Source: Tretioscincus oriximinensis
Taxonomy: Eukaryota; Chordata; Lepidosauria; Squamata; Gymnophthalmidae
NCBI GenBank assembly: GCA_022410635.1
Contig: JAJVDF010000278.1
Location: 760,389-824,388 of the forward strand
Direction of reading: 5' to 3'
DNA length: 64,000 nt
This document shows, piece after piece, positions 10,972 through 23,149 of the stretch. The position numbers and the translations under genes are program-made. The number at the start of each line of letters is the position of its first letter. The stretch's first letter is position 1. The notes under the pieces are model-generated. The model made no database searches. It saw nothing but the letters and a program-made list of their open reading frames with translations, and was not told the DNA's origin.

Positions 10972-12080
10972 AACTAATTTCTGCACTACACAGATTATTG
11001 TAGTCCATAAATTGTCACAAGCCATGCTGGAATAGGCCTGATTCAAGGGTTGTCCNCATTCAGAGCTTCCATTGTTGCCCAGCCATTACTAAGGGAATGT
11101 GGAGTCTGTAAAAACCTAGAACAAATCTTCCTAGCCTTTGCAGTTTCCATGAACAGCCTTTTCAACCTGGTACTACTTTTGGTGCCAGTCAGCAACTGTG
11201 GCATCTTGGTGTGTGGGGGCCATACTTAGAGGATAAAGTGAATAATAATTCCTATTGCCTCAATTCCACTTGAATTTGCCATGCATTAATGTCTGCAATA
11301 TGTGGATGCTTCAGCACCACCAGCCAAAGGGTGCCTACTGGGGGCTAGGGCAGCACTCTTCAGTCACTGCCATGTTGGGGTCCAACCTTTAGCAATTTTG
11401 GAGGCAGAGGGGGTCAGCAGAAGGCCCGTGATATCTGAAATCTATGCTAGCAATGGCAAGCGTGGGAGGAGTGAAACAAAACTTGAACCCATTACTGCCA
11501 GGAGGCTTTTTGAGAGTTTGGATGGCTTGTTGGTGCCTTGGTGAAATAACATCCTCTGGAGTTTGCTTTGCTCCAGAGTTGTGTGGTTTCTGAGATGCAC
11601 AGAAAGGTGATGAGTTGCATCTGCTGAGATTATTTTTTAATTATTAAAGTAAAAGAATAATCCCCTCTTGTCGAGTTGAGGTTTCCCATAGGGCAAAAGA
11701 AGCATATTTGTGGAGACTGTACAGATACAAAGGCTTCAGAAAACCTGGACAAAAAAGCTTGGACAAAGTTCATATTGGGTTTCTGTACTTCACTGAGACA
11801 TTGGGAATCATAATATTCTTGTAGGTTAAATTCGTTAGTATAGCAGAGCCATGGATTACAATTCTGAAGGATAAACTGTATGTAAAAATGAAAACTTTAT
11901 TCCATTTGTTTAAACTTATGTTTAGTACAGCAGAGAGTTGTGAGGCACCTCTGTGATTTGTTTGGTGTTGAGAAGACTTGGGTCTCAATTTGAATAGATG
12001 ACAATGAACTTTTTCACCTGCACAGTTATCTTCTCTGTTGCTCCAGGACCATTAATGAGTTGGTGATTACTGTATATTAA
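10972..12080. other. No recognisable feature
   Basis: Non-coding. The patch 11290-11560 is a little richer in GC and has an 80-codon open frame from 11302 with no recognisable domain; I do not call it a gene. Confidence 0.4.
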
Positions 12081-12500
12081 GAACATAAGAATGTAAGAGA
12101 AGTCCTGCTAAATCGGGCCATAGTCCATCTAATCTAGCCATAAACTGCATTTGGGCATCTCAAGCAGAAGAAGGCAAAATCTTTGGCTGTTCTTGACTCC
12201 CTAAAATGGTTTTTCAGGAATACTGCCTATTGCTCCATCCTGAACACATCCTTGTAGCTATTGATTTACTTGGTTTCCATGGATTTGTCTAATTTTTTTC
12301 TTAAAGCTTCTCAGGCTGCAAGCTGACACCATCTCTCCTAGAATTAGTTTTCAATGATCTTCTGGGTAAAAAATATTTTCCCTTGTCTGTCCTAACCCTT
12401 CTGCCCATCAGCTTCATAAAGTGCCCCTGGTTCTAGTGTAATGTGATAGAGAAAANAATTGTTCTCTATTCATCTTATCCACTGCATAGATTTCTCATTC
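12081..12500 (-). mobile_element. CR1 LINE, 3' end with C-terminal coding remnant
   Basis: Read on the minus strand this ends in the AACATAAGAACATAA-type terminus (inverse of the CTTATGTT repeat) seen in other CR1 copies here, preceded by the 3' UTR and the decayed end of the reverse transcriptase protein. Fragments such as FSLSHYTRTRG and FFTQKII are recognisable but split by stops and frameshifts. It is one of the most diverged CR1 copies in the window, hence older. 5'-truncated, as usual for CR1. Confidence 0.8.
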
Positions 12501-13430
12501 TTTCTTCCTGGAAGGTTGTCAACCAGAGTGCGTTCTCGGTTGTGGCTATATTGACTAATGAAATCACCTCAAAGAAATTAATGAAAAGAATTTCATTTTG
12601 TATCTATAGGTAGTATCAGGATAAATGGCAAAAACCATCAGCACATGAATAATCCAATTTTCCCCATGTAATTATTTCAGTACTGTCTATCTTCTCTCTT
12701 CCTACCCAGAAGAAATTGCTTAAAAACAAACATATTATAAATATTGTTGAGATTAAAATTCAGAAGCTGGTTTATATCATTTCCCCCTCTATAAATATGT
12801 GTTTATATTCCTTTGTTCTTTTAGTCTGAGGTGTCTTAAAGTGTCTTGGAAACCATTAGGATGTGACACAATTTTGTTAACAGAGCTATTTTGTAAATGG
12901 ATGGAACTAGTGATTGCAGCAAATGATCACTGCAATTTTGGAAAGCAAGGCCAGAAACAAATATGTATAATCTAAATATTATGTACAAGCAGAATATAAA
13001 CATCATGAATATGAATAATTAGTGAACTACTTGCAACAATGAGTCAAAAATTGGGACCATGAAGGCTACAGGAGAGGAGTGAAACTTTTCTACTGATCAC
13101 TACTGTGGATCAAAATGTGATTCTGGGGCTTCAAAAAATCCCTTCAAATCAGAGCATTGTCCTTTGCAGAAGGATGCACAAACTGTTTCTTGCTAGTGTT
13201 AGGGGTGAGCAGCAGACAAGCACCCAAGATACCTGTGATTGGGGTTGGGGATAAAGAACTCTGAGTGAACCTGTCATCTTTGGGTGCTTTTACTGCTGCC
13301 ATATGGACACATGATGGCAGGGAAAATAATGTTCTGTACCTGCCCCCCACTGGGAAATTTGGGTGTGATGATTGTTCTGTATTGAGAGGTTTAAAAAGAA
13401 TGTGTGGTGGGTATAGTGTACTGCATGTGT
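12501..13430. other. No recognisable feature
   Basis: AT-rich non-coding sequence. Confidence 0.45.
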
Positions 13431-13431
13431 A

Positions 13432-13492
13432 CATTTTATTTATTTGTTTATTTATTTATTTATATTTATACCCTGCCTATACCCAAAGGGTG
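13432..13492 (-). mobile_element. L2-type 3' tail fragment
   Basis: A TTTATTTATTTA run followed by TATACCCTGCCTATACCC and AAAGGGTGG. Reversed, it is the common reptile L2 or L2-tailed SINE terminus (AGGGCGGGGTATAAATAAATA-like). Only about 60 bases are left. Confidence 0.65.
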
Positions 13493-14001
13493 GCCATCAT
13501 GTGCATAATCCCTGGTTGTTGGCTATTTCTACTTTGAAGTTTCTGATGCCATTGTATTCTGGATGCTTTTAAGATGACTTTCACTCAATGATTATTGCAG
13601 GTCTTTTTCATGACAATGAAATGCAAGCTGTGATATTTCATACAGTGCAATCAAATGTCAACTTTTCCCCTATTGTTATTGTGATGACTCTATTGCAAAG
13701 AGCTTTTGCATAGGTTATGCAGCCCAAAAATGCTAAAGGCAGAATTTAAACTGCAGATTAACAAACAGGGACATACTTATGAATGTGTTGCCTTGCTTTT
13801 AAAAAAAAAAGCAATTTAAAAATTGTAGTGGAGAAGCACCATAAGAGAGGAGAGTGGGAGATTGAAATCTGTCTATGTGACCAAAATATTTCTAAGCAAA
13901 TGTGTATTCTGTGAAATTGTTTATCTGTATGTGAACATTTAAGCTGATAGTGTTACACAATTTCCAGCAGCTCAAAACCTGAGAGTCCCCTCTTTTCACA
14001 T
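13493..14001. other. No recognisable feature
   Basis: Non-coding with a poly-A patch at about 13800. Confidence 0.45.
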
Positions 14002-14004
14002 TTA

Positions 14005-14344
14005 GGCTGCATCCCCATAAGTGTTTTGCTAAATGAAGGATTTGCCTCACATGGCAATGGAGCTTCAGTTATCCACTCAGGAAAAAGTTCCATTGCCCTG
14101 CTATATCTTTTTGTTGATCCTTTCAGGCATCAACAAAAAAATGCCTCCCCCGTCATAAGAAGACAGATAATGCAAAAAGACACCAGCCAGCAGGACTGCA
14201 GAATATTGCCTGGCTAACATGCACAGTATCATCTTCCCTACTTTCTCTTGTTGGCTTCAAGTGGATTATGGTGGTAATTGGTGACAAGTGAAGTCTGCAA
14301 TTGTTTTTGGATTGCAGCTTTTAACTCATTGTGTAGAGGGGGCC
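14005..14344. mobile_element. 340-bp MITE, PIF/Harbinger-like, TSD TTA
   Basis: Left end GGCTGCATCCCCATAAGTG, right end CATTGTGTAGAGGGGGCC, flanked by TTA on both sides (14002-14004, 14345-14347). The right end matches the right end of the 6428 element and, inverted, the left end of the 20876 element. The left end matches the GGCTGCATCCCC subgroup. The 63-codon frame inside is too short and featureless to be a transposase. Confidence 0.7.
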
Positions 14345-14347
14345 TTA

Positions 14348-14679
14348 AAGTATCTTGACATGATTCTGATCAGTGGCCCGAATATAATAGTGTGTGCTAT
14401 TTCCAGGCATCACTTTCTGAGTGCAGGTTTCCTTGTCATAGTAGAGATTATGGAAGAATAGCAGGAAACTACTGAGAACACAAGCATTATAACCAATGTG
14501 CAAAATCCGATTTCACAAAGCAGAAGGTTTGTTTGAATAACTGGCTTTAAAGAAACCAAAAACAGTAAAAAAAAATCAGGTAATTTCAAGAGGCAAATCC
14601 AAAACAGTAGGTTTTGTAAAGGATGGCTAGAAGCAGAGAAGGAGGAATAGGAACAGGCAGAAAAGAGCTACTGAGGAAC
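14348..14679. other. No recognisable feature
   Basis: Non-coding spacer between a MITE and a folded-back PLE end. Confidence 0.45.
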
Positions 14680-14691
14680 TTCCTGCACTGA

Positions 14692-14838
14692 ATTTCAGAG
14701 AAATAGCTGTGGTAGTCTAGTAGAAAGTCCAGCAAAGGAGCTAGCAGCACTTTGAGACTAACAGGAGAAGTAGATGTATCTACGAAATCTTATGCCACCC
14801 ACTTTTCTCAAGTTAGTCTCAAAGTGCTGCTAGCTCCT
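14692..14838. mobile_element. Folded-back (inverted) PLE terminus with 12-bp target duplication
   Basis: The first half is a PLE terminal fragment like the one at 9590 (TTTCAGAGAAATAG, AGCAAAGGAGCTAGCAGCAC, TTTGAGACTAAC). The second half repeats part of it in the opposite orientation (GTTAGTCTCAAAGTGCTGC, TAGCTCCTTT). Both arms include about 30 near-identical bases. The whole is bounded by TTCCTGCACTGA (14680-14691 and 14839-14850), identical on both sides. This shows the inverted structure arrived in a single insertion. A likely mechanism is strand switching during target-primed synthesis. Confidence 0.85.
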
Positions 14839-14850
14839 TTCCTGCACTGA

Positions 14851-15507
14851 GTATTTGTTCCAAACCTTGATATTTCTGCTGTCTCTCATATTCTTACTCC
14901 CTGAGGTTACAATCACTTGGACTTCTACATCTATTATCAATACATTTGGGGGGGCTTTGTCTATTTGTTGATTTTGTCTTTGTTGATTTACCAGAAGTTG
15001 TTTTTGAGTTTGGACATAAAATTCCCACAAGATGTTGGTTGTGCTATTCCCAACTAGATTTGCTTGTTTAGGCTACCTTGCTCACTTACAGACTTGAAAT
15101 CAAATTGATCCTGATGTGGGGTGGGAGGGAGTAATTTTCCTTCTCATAAAAATCCTGGAAATTCCTTCATTCCAGTCAGGTAAAGTGCAGCAGGTTTAAA
15201 AGAAACTGTTGCTTCTCTTAACATGGAGTGGGAAGTAGCACCATTCTTCTAGTTCTCAAGTCTCATGCATTCTTTAATACTGAGTGCTATAATTCACAGC
15301 ATTCAGTATGATGAACAGAAATTGTCCTACTGCAAAGCGTTCCAGAGACTCATGTTTCAATGACCCTATACATTTCCTTGAATTTAGCTAACATAGACTA
15401 TCCTGATGTTGATTAGCCACACACATTTGTAGTAAGTAGCTTGATGCACATTAAAAATGGAAAACTGTGTGCTAGCAAGTAAATGCCAAACTGTTGTATT
15501 TGGTATT
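14851..15507. other. No recognisable feature
   Basis: AT-rich non-coding sequence. Confidence 0.45.
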
Positions 15508-15703
15508 GACTGCATCCCCATTAAGGATATTTAGCGAGTTGGCAGCAANACCATGTAGAATTTGCCCCATTACCACACGGAGTTTCAGTGATCAACTCAC
15601 TAAAAAGATTTTTGATCCCACTTTTTCTGTTAGCTCATTTTTCTTGATTCAGCAGCAGACNTCTTTTAAATGTGAAAAAATGCTTAATGGGGACGTTCGT
15701 AAT
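15508..15703. mobile_element. MITE of the GGCTGCATCCCC group, about 196 bp
   Basis: Left end GACTGCATCCCCATTAAGG, right end TTAATGGGGACGTTCGT; inverted, the ends share TCCCCATTAAG and diverge outside it. Flanking trinucleotides (ATT, AAT) do not match cleanly, so the exact boundary may be off by a few bases. Size and termini resemble the elements at 10866, 14005 and 35649. Confidence 0.55.
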
Positions 15704-16699
15704 GTGAATTCATGCTAGAAGCTGTAAGAAGCCCATTGGCTCTCACCAAACTGAGTATGCTGGGAATTGTAGTAAAATAAGCACAGCAATGACTTACGGA
15801 GTATGTGATTTCACAAGGTCACCTGGAAATGTTACAGAGAAAAAAGAAGCAGTGAAGAAATTTGGAGGTGAATGGAAACATACTCGCAGATGTGTTTTCT
15901 CAGATTTAATAAAAATAATGATATTAAGATTGTAATGGGGAAGTAGCCATTGTTACATCTGGCACGCTTCTGCATTGTGTCTGAGGACAGCTCTGAAGCT
16001 GTCTCCAAAGGCACTCCAGATCCAAGCTGCTGCAATAATGTTATTTCTTCTTCACTGCACAGACACACTATTGCTAACGCATTTTTATTGTTATTAAAAC
16101 ACATTTAGGGCAGATTAATGTTCTCTTCCAGTATTCATTTTAGAAAATTGTTACTATACACATTATGTAAATCAGCACTATTCTCTTGCAGACAATGTGT
16201 AATAATGAGTTCCCTAAAATGGATTGCTAAGCCTATGCACATAGGGCCAGAATGATTGACTACAGATAATCATTTTTATTGCAAAGGACAGATACATTCC
16301 TACTTCTTGTCCTAGTATATTGGACATCCTCCCAAGTTGAAGAGATCACTACCAATCCTAGTTCAAAATATTAATGTTGACTTATAAGATTCTAAACAGC
16401 TTGGACTTAACTTTCTAAAATAACTCCAGCTTCCATTTATTCACCTTAGACACTCTTGGCAATCCTATCATTGTGCAGTTAAATGGGTGTGGAAAAATGG
16501 GGGGGGGGCATTCCAGGAACCAGGCATTTGTCTCTCTTGTGCGTGTAGCAGGCTTCTTCACTGTTGCAACTTAGGTTGCATCTAGATGATGACTTGGGGA
16601 AGCTATGGTAGCTCATGATGGTTTATTTGCTGCCGTCTTTAGCCCCGAGGTGATGCTTAAATTGCCCCTTATGATGCTTTTTTGTAATTGTTNTTACAG

Positions 16700-16819
16700 A
16701 ACTCTGAAATGGTGGCTTCAGAATACTTATATGCTATGGAGATATTTGCCATGGGTGTTTTATTAGTCATTAGAAGTACAATGCAGAGTTTACAAGGACT
16801 CTGCCAATTGGTTGCTAAG
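16700..16819 (+). other. Exon-like open segment of unknown identity
   Basis: A pyrimidine-rich run and TTACAG precede base 16700, and AAG/GTGGGT follows base 16819. Between them are 120 bases, exactly 40 codons with no stop in the frame that begins at the acceptor. The peptide contains MEIFAMGVLLVIR and has no domain I recognise. The same frame stays open past the donor to a stop at 16918, so the match to splice sites could be chance. No neighbouring exon was found. It could equally be intergenic noise or a decayed repeat. Confidence 0.15.
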
Positions 16820-16980
16820 GTGGGTGATAAATACAATGTTATTGGTACCGTTCTTTTCTTAGAATATGCTTCTAAAAGGCATTCCAAATTTCTGGCAAAT
16901 TTGGAACCCATTGTTTAGCTATAAAACATTGTTTTATAGTATTTTTTCACACTTTGGTGGAAGGGATATTATAAATAAAT

Positions 16981-17007
16981 GTTGTTGTCGTTATTGTTAT
17001 TGTTATT
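16981..17007 (+). repeat. Short TTG/TTA simple repeat
   Basis: Alternating GTT and ATT units following a TATAAATAAATG stretch; possibly the tail of an unrecognised retroelement. Confidence 0.6.
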
Positions 17008-17879
17008 CAAATGTGGTTTAAAATCACATGAAGGGACTAGGCAGAAGTTTATATAGAATGCTGAGATCATATCAATTTAACAACATAGAATCATTAACCG
17101 AACAATGGGCCTTAGATGTTAATGTCAACAGTCAACATATGGCAAAGTTCTGAGCAAAAACAGCAAAACTCAAAATACGAGACAAAAAGAGTTTCAAATG
17201 GAGCTAATAATAAGATGGTATCAAATACCTGTCAGCTTACCACTTTGTACCAAATTTAGGACCACCATGTTAGCATGGGTGTGGTCAGTTAGGTACATAT
17301 TTACATTTAATATGGGAATGTATGGAAACTGCTATTTTTTGGTCCTCAGTATGGATAAATATGGAAATTATTCTGGGAAACAAGATGTCCTTTACTAAAG
17401 AAATAGGTATTATGCAAGAATTCTAAAACATCTTAACTCAAGATAAATACCTATTGGGCTAAATGATTATTGCTGACTAAGCTGTATTAACACTTGTAGC
17501 ACTTTCACTTTCAATTATTAGTTCCTGCCTGCCAGTTCCTACGGGGGAGACACTGTTATATTTTAGATTGTATTAGAAGAGGAGCTCCTTTTGACTGTAT
17601 AAATAGCAGGCTTTAATGGCTCCGAATCACTTTGAATCTTTGACTGCATTGTTTGCTATTGTAACTGTTTCAATAAACAAAGAAGTCTGGCTTTCTGATT
17701 TTTGCCTGAAGGAGGCATTCCTTTCGTCACTAACAGCTTGGGTGGAGAGACAAATCAAAATGGGAAATTACAAGGTAGCAGCATTATTTGGTGGATCAAT
17801 TAATGATCAACTTTGTAACAGATAGAAAGGGCTGTAAACAGACAAAATGAAAATCAATGGATGAAAAATCAGAAAAAAC

Positions 17880-17955
17880 CTTATTATATTCTGAGACCTT
17901 TGAGTATGGGTGGGGTTTAAGTATAAATAAATAAATAATAAATAATAAATAATAT
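17880..17955 (+). mobile_element. L2-type 3' tail fragment
   Basis: TGAGACCTTTGAGTATGGG, then GTGGGGTTTAAGTATAAATA and an AATAA-rich run. This is the terminal motif of reptile L2 elements, compare 32790-32872. Confidence 0.7.
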
Positions 17956-19636
17956 TGCAGACAACATTGATGGGNCCCCCATGACTTATTAAATATATTA
18001 AAGATGGGCCTAAAACCTTCAATTTATTTCAGAAGATGTTGATTATCTTGTGAAGGGAGAAGGGTGAAGAGAGGCTGAGGAAGAGATCTAGCAATATAAG
18101 AAATATAAAAGACACATTGTAAACAGAAATGCATTTGATCAATGAAAGAATTGTAAATACATAAATATATATATTTTTTTAAATGTGTGACTGCTGCTTT
18201 TGCTCCATGGTGCTATGAACACCACTGTGATAGTATTGTGCAGATCATGTTGCATGGGAATTCTCATAATACTTGCAAGAGCTTTTGGGTAGGAAATCCC
18301 CTATGACTGTGGAGCCAGCACTAACCCTAACTATTTTCAGTTTAGTTTAAATAAAAATATATAGCAAAACTAGCACTGACTCCATTTAAAGTCTTTTTTA
18401 ATCCCTCAAAACACAGCCTGCATCTCAAAAATATATATAGAACAGTGGGAGAAACTATGATGGCCTAGCTGCACAAAACTGTAAATGAAATATGTGTATT
18501 TTAAAATGGGAAATTCTCTCATTTATCTCTTTCTCCTATTGACCCTTCTCTCTGATATGTAGTGCCACAGTTATCAGTGAAAAGTGAGAATATTGCAGAC
18601 AACTGAAGAAAGAATTCCAAAGTATTATCTTTCCATTGGAAAACATTTTCTCTGAGATTCTGCGTTTCATATATGGGTTAACCACAAGCAGTATAAGTGT
18701 GAGTAATTGTCAGTGATTTGTAACAAAGTGTAAAGAATGTGTGAATTGGTTTCTCAAAAGAAACTATTACCTTTATGAAACAGCCCCCAAATCCTTTTCC
18801 CTCCAAAAACATGTATACTGTGGCAGTTGTATTGAATGAATGACTGCTAGGATCTCTTCTGCCTTCAGTGCTCAGGCTTTGCTTTGTCTATTTGCTTCAG
18901 TTCCTAATTTAAAGGAATCCTGGTTTCAGTGGGGCTGAATCAAATTCAAATACCCCAAACACGTCATTATTACAACAGAGAGATTTCATTGCTGCTGTTT
19001 CAATCAAAATCTTTCAGACTTGCAAGTGGGAACTGCAGGCTGCACAAAGTCTTTCATGTTGTACACTAATAAGTGTGAAATGAAGTGCTGGTGTAATGAA
19101 TTAATGGATTATTTTGTTTCAGATCCTGGCAATTATTGTGGATAATCACACCACTGTTAGCAGGTCTGGCTTCAGTTTTATTCATGCATAGAATTTACTC
19201 ATTGAAATGTGAAGGATTTTATTTTGTCATTCATCAGATTTTGTAGAATTCATTCTGACAACTCTAGTGTTTGAATGTTTGAGGTCAATCATAAGGATCT
19301 TGTCCAACAGTTCATGCATGCTTATTTAGAAGGTGATCCTATTTTTTCAAAGGGACATATATGCAGGTACTGGACTGCAGCTTAAAATTCATCACAGAAA
19401 TAGTCTATGTTCTTCTAAGAAATGCATTTGTATTTATGAGACACTTAAAAGTCACATATTGTATGGCATTTTACAAAAGAACGGTAAAATAATAAAACCA
19501 ATAATGATGTCTATGATAGGAAAATGCCACTTTTTAAAGGATGTTGGCTTTTCCCTATAATGTAAACCATTGGACTAATGTAGTCTCTTTTAACAAATTG
19601 CCATATTGAACTTCTGGAAGCCATGTGCATGTACAC
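17956..19636. other. Unrecognised, repeat-poor segment
   Basis: About 1.7 kb without a recognisable repeat or coding frame. Its complexity is ordinary and it lacks simple repeats, which is how conserved regulatory DNA often looks, but conservation cannot be judged here. Confidence 0.3.
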
Positions 19637-19669
19637 AGGAAGAAAGGGAGGAAGGAAGGAAGGAAGGGG
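19637..19669 (+). repeat. GGAA-type microsatellite
   Basis: A short run of GAAG/GGAA units. Confidence 0.8.
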
Positions 19670-19776
19670 ACCAATATGGCAAGTTCCCAGAACTTTATTG
19701 GTTTCCCACTAATTCAGCAAGTTCCTAGAACTTTAAAGTTAGTTGGCACATACCCACAACAGTGTTTGCCTACCTT

Positions 19777-20207
19777 AAGGCTTCCACACTGTTCTTACAA
19801 ATTGCAAAGCAATCTCATCACACGAAGGTAGCCCCATAAGAAATTGCTGCGCTTGTTTGACTGCAATTCTTAACATTCCCTGCAAGCCTGTCTACGATTC
19901 ACAAGCATTCTCTGCGAGCTAAGAGTGAATTAACTTTTACATGGTGCCCCGAAGCCTTATGAAATTTGCCAAGTTCACATTGGTGGATGTCCNCACAAAG
20001 CTGTTGTTTGGATTTTACACAATGCCCGCTGTTGGATTGTGCAAACTGTGTAGCCAGATATTCCATGACAGCTGACCTTTTAAGCAATCCGCCCCNTGAA
20101 GTCACCCATGTACAACAGTAGATGCGTGACCTCGTGGGGCACATTGAAGGCAATGTTACTACCAAGTAGGTAAAAATCGTGCGGGGGGATGTGGCCTGTG
20201 AGTGGTT
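19777..20207. repeat. Dispersed repeat, possible MITE; relative at 25170
   Basis: Shares an ordered set of words with 25170-25422: CAATCTCATCA, ATTGCTGC, CAAGCATTCTCTG, AGTTCACATTG or TGTTCACATTG, TTTGGATTTTACA. The left border GGCTTCCACACTGTTCTTAC and right border GTAAAAATCGTGCGGGG with GATGTGGCC are loosely inverse to each other, as in the other GGCTGCAT-like elements. No clean target duplication was found. Confidence 0.5.
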
Positions 20208-20220
20208 TCCCCTTCACTAC

Positions 20221-20248
20221 TTTTTTTTTGGGGGGGGGGGGGCGGGGG
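20221..20248 (+). repeat. T-run followed by G-run
   Basis: Nine T, then thirteen G, one C and five G. Capable of forming G-quadruplexes and prone to sequencing error. Confidence 0.9.
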
Positions 20249-20872
20249 AAGGTGCCTAGCTTTAGTGTCTAAGTGATGCTGGAGTTTTAAACAACTCTGA
20301 ACTTTCTCTTAAAAACTATTAAATTACATTTTCAACATCCTTAAACTGCTTGGCACAGAAAAACAAAGTGAAACAAGGTTGCTGTGAGTTTAACAAACAA
20401 AATAAATGTTCAGATACAGTAAAAGCTGATTATTTTCATAATTGATGAGTCTGAATCCATGTTAAACAATTATATTCCTTGGCATAAGGAATAGGGAGAA
20501 GAAGAAAAAGAAAAGAGTCATTAATGTTGTAATTACTTTCTTCCACAACAAAATGAAATTATCTACCGTCTGCATGATGTACTAATCAATTTAGAAGGGT
20601 AAGGATCTAAAGAGGAAAATGATAGCTTAGTTTCTCATGGTGATTATACACATATTCTCAAAAATGGTGAAGTCCGATGCAGTCAGGGTTTCTGTGCTGA
20701 GGTATATCAAGGCATTGGTTGCCATTGTTTTCTTTGGCTTCTCTACACTGGGACATATTTCAGAATATACACTGTCTTCATTAGCATGTGGACAGGAGGC
20801 TCTGTTCCAGAATATGTCCCGGAATAAGGCTTAGTACTGAAGTGTACCAAACGCTGCTTTTCTGTAAGAACC
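20249..20872. other. No recognisable feature
   Basis: Non-coding. The patch 20735-20830 contains CAGAATATAC and CCAGAATATGTCCCGGAATA words that recall the short GAATAA-rich elements at 35649 and 62291, but no paired ends were found. Confidence 0.35.
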
Positions 20873-20875
20873 TAA

Positions 20876-21248
20876 GGCCCCCCTCCACACGCCAAATAAA
20901 ACCTGCAGTCTAAAGGTGCATTCATTCATACCTACCTGCAAAATCCATGTGGAATTGGTGAGACAGCAATCCAGGAAATAAGTACTGAGCATGCTCAGTA
21001 TGCGAATCTGATTATCTTGTGCTAACATCTTTTGGCGATATCCTGGTAATACTGTTAAGGATCTGTTCACATAGGAAGGCTTCTTGCCTCCATGGCTGCA
21101 AGTATGGTCATTTCAGAAAACAGCAAAATAATATTCTAGGGCAAAGGATCTTTTTCCAAGTTCTTTGCGAAAACTCCATTAATATGTAGAGCAGAGTCAG
21201 CATGATGATGTTACCAATATGGTAGGAAAACCTTGTGTGCATGCAGCC
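20876..21248. mobile_element. 373-bp MITE, PIF/Harbinger-like, TSD TAA
   Basis: Left end GGCCCCCCTCCACACGCC, right end (inverse) GGCTGCATGCACACAAGG. The two termini differ in their second to eighth bases but share the CACAC core. TAA flanks both sides (20873-20875, 21249-21251). The interior aligns with the reverse complement of the 6428 element and shares AGCCATGG-n-GGCAAGAAG with 6428 and 30881. Together these define a repeated family of about 370-445 bp. Confidence 0.75.
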
Positions 21249-21251
21249 TAA

Positions 21252-23149
21252 GTTTCAAGTCCCAGTTCTCTCTCTCTGTGTAGGAACATTATCAGGCTGT
21301 GTTCCCATTGGCACAAAATAAAATGGTTGGGAAAATCAGTAAGAAAACTTAGAAAAACTTACAATTGTTATTTCTTAACATCACTATAGATCTCTATATT
21401 TTTATTTTTATCTTTTATTCTTTAGGGTTTAGTATTTTATTGGTGATCCGAGTAACTGTGTTGTATTATGAACAGATCAATCAAATATTTTCTTCAAGAA
21501 ATGTCAAACTAAGTAAGTCCAATTCATAACTTTTTGCTGGAGGTTTCATGGAGAAAGTATTTATAAGATCTGTACATAATGCAGCAGAACAATTCAGATC
21601 ACCAACAGAAGAGTACTAGAGAAAGCAGTAAATTGGGATTTATGCTTTTTGCTATACAATCATAACTTTGTCTTGTGGTTCTTCAATTTATGATACTATA
21701 GCCTGAACTTTCCTCTTGGATTTATGCATCCCCAGTGAACTTTCTTGGTGAAATAAGTCTTTCCGGGAATAATTGCCTTTTGCTATCAAATTCACTTATT
21801 TATTGTTGTTGGTGTTGTCTCTTAGTGGCAAAATTTTCTCTTCCCTGCCCAAGAAGCCAGCCGTTATCTGCACTAGTGTGATGATGCTAGATTTCTATTC
21901 CAGGACATAATCTGGAATAAAGTCTAATGTGGACTTTATTCACAGTGTGGGCTTTATTTTTTCAACTGCAAGGGGGAATAACTAAAGATATATCTCATTC
22001 CCACCCACATTCAATAGAAGATGCCTGTGAAAAGAAGAATGAAAGAAAACAAAGTTACAAATATCCTGTGGTGGTTGCCAATATCTTGTGTTTGAAGGAT
22101 TTTTTGTGAGCCTGAGAAAAGTTTATGATTATGAAACAAACCAATTATGAGGAAATCAAGGATTGTGAAGCAAAGCAGTTCTGAGGAAACTGAGGCCTAG
22201 ACCTTAAGCAGTTAAGAGCTGCTTAAAAGTGGTAGCTCATGCATTAGATTGAGCCTCAAATTACTTTCCAAAGGTTTTTTAATGTGTATTAGAGATGAAC
22301 TGGATCACCAGTGTTTAGATAGTGTATCTCCAAGTCACTTCTAAGCAGCTTTTTGAGTTTAGTGATGCAGTTCTAGTTTTTCTGGATAACTTAAATTTTT
22401 TCAACTAGTTACAAATTTTGTGAAAAAAGCAAGGCAATAGTTTTGCTTCTGTTTAGAGACCAATTGCCTTTGGTCCTACCCTGACTGTTGCCTAACAACG
22501 ACTATTTTGTTAAGNAAGAATAAGCAAATCTGTCACATTTCATTCACCTCAAGTTTCTGATACTCTCAGTCGAAGGTTTAACTCATTCCAGTTCTGCATC
22601 AGTTGACTTTTCTTTTTATAAAAAGAAAAATCAAACTTTAAAAATTGTTCTCATACATATATTTTTGTCTTTTTTGCATACAATATTTTTATCAGGTTTT
22701 TTCCCCAAATATAATACGTTTTAGGAAGCCATTTTCACTATAGGATTTTTTTTGTGCATGTAGTTCTCTGGATAACCATTTCTTTGGAATTAAATCATTG
22801 CATTTTGAAGTTCAAGTAAGTACAGAATATGAAGAATAACATAATTTCTTATGGCATATTTCATTTACAAAGTGAAGCAAACAATTTTCTCTCCATGGTT
22901 ACTCTTCTGCTATTGATATGAGCCTTATTGTATTCTGCTTATTGCTTCCAGGAAACTGAAGTTATATTATTTAACTTACTTATTTCCACCCTAGATGGTC
23001 ACTGTAGAATCTATATTTTAACTAACTGAAAATCAGCAAAATCTAATAACGAACTAGCTTTTCATCAGACTGCCCAATCGTTACTGAGACCAGTTTAAGG
23101 TATTAAATTGATTTATAGTGCCTACGTAGCTTTGGCCCAAATCTCTGAA
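21252..23149. other. No recognisable repeat
   Basis: About 1.9 kb of AT-rich non-coding sequence. A short stretch near 21890-21950 carries GGAATAAAG words similar to small MITEs but lacks paired ends. Confidence 0.35.

Larger units (their letters stand above)
15704..17879. other. Mostly unrecognised; contains an exon-like segment and a TTG/TTA simple repeat
   Basis: Non-coding in appearance apart from the exon-like stretch at 16700-16819. A G-run lies near 16499 and a (TTG)(TTA) run at 16981-17007. No transposable element recognised. Confidence 0.35.

Noticed and set aside
20221..20248. G-quadruplex regulatory element
   Set aside because: One T-run and G-run in non-coding DNA is more simply a low-complexity tract or a sequencing-prone homopolymer.
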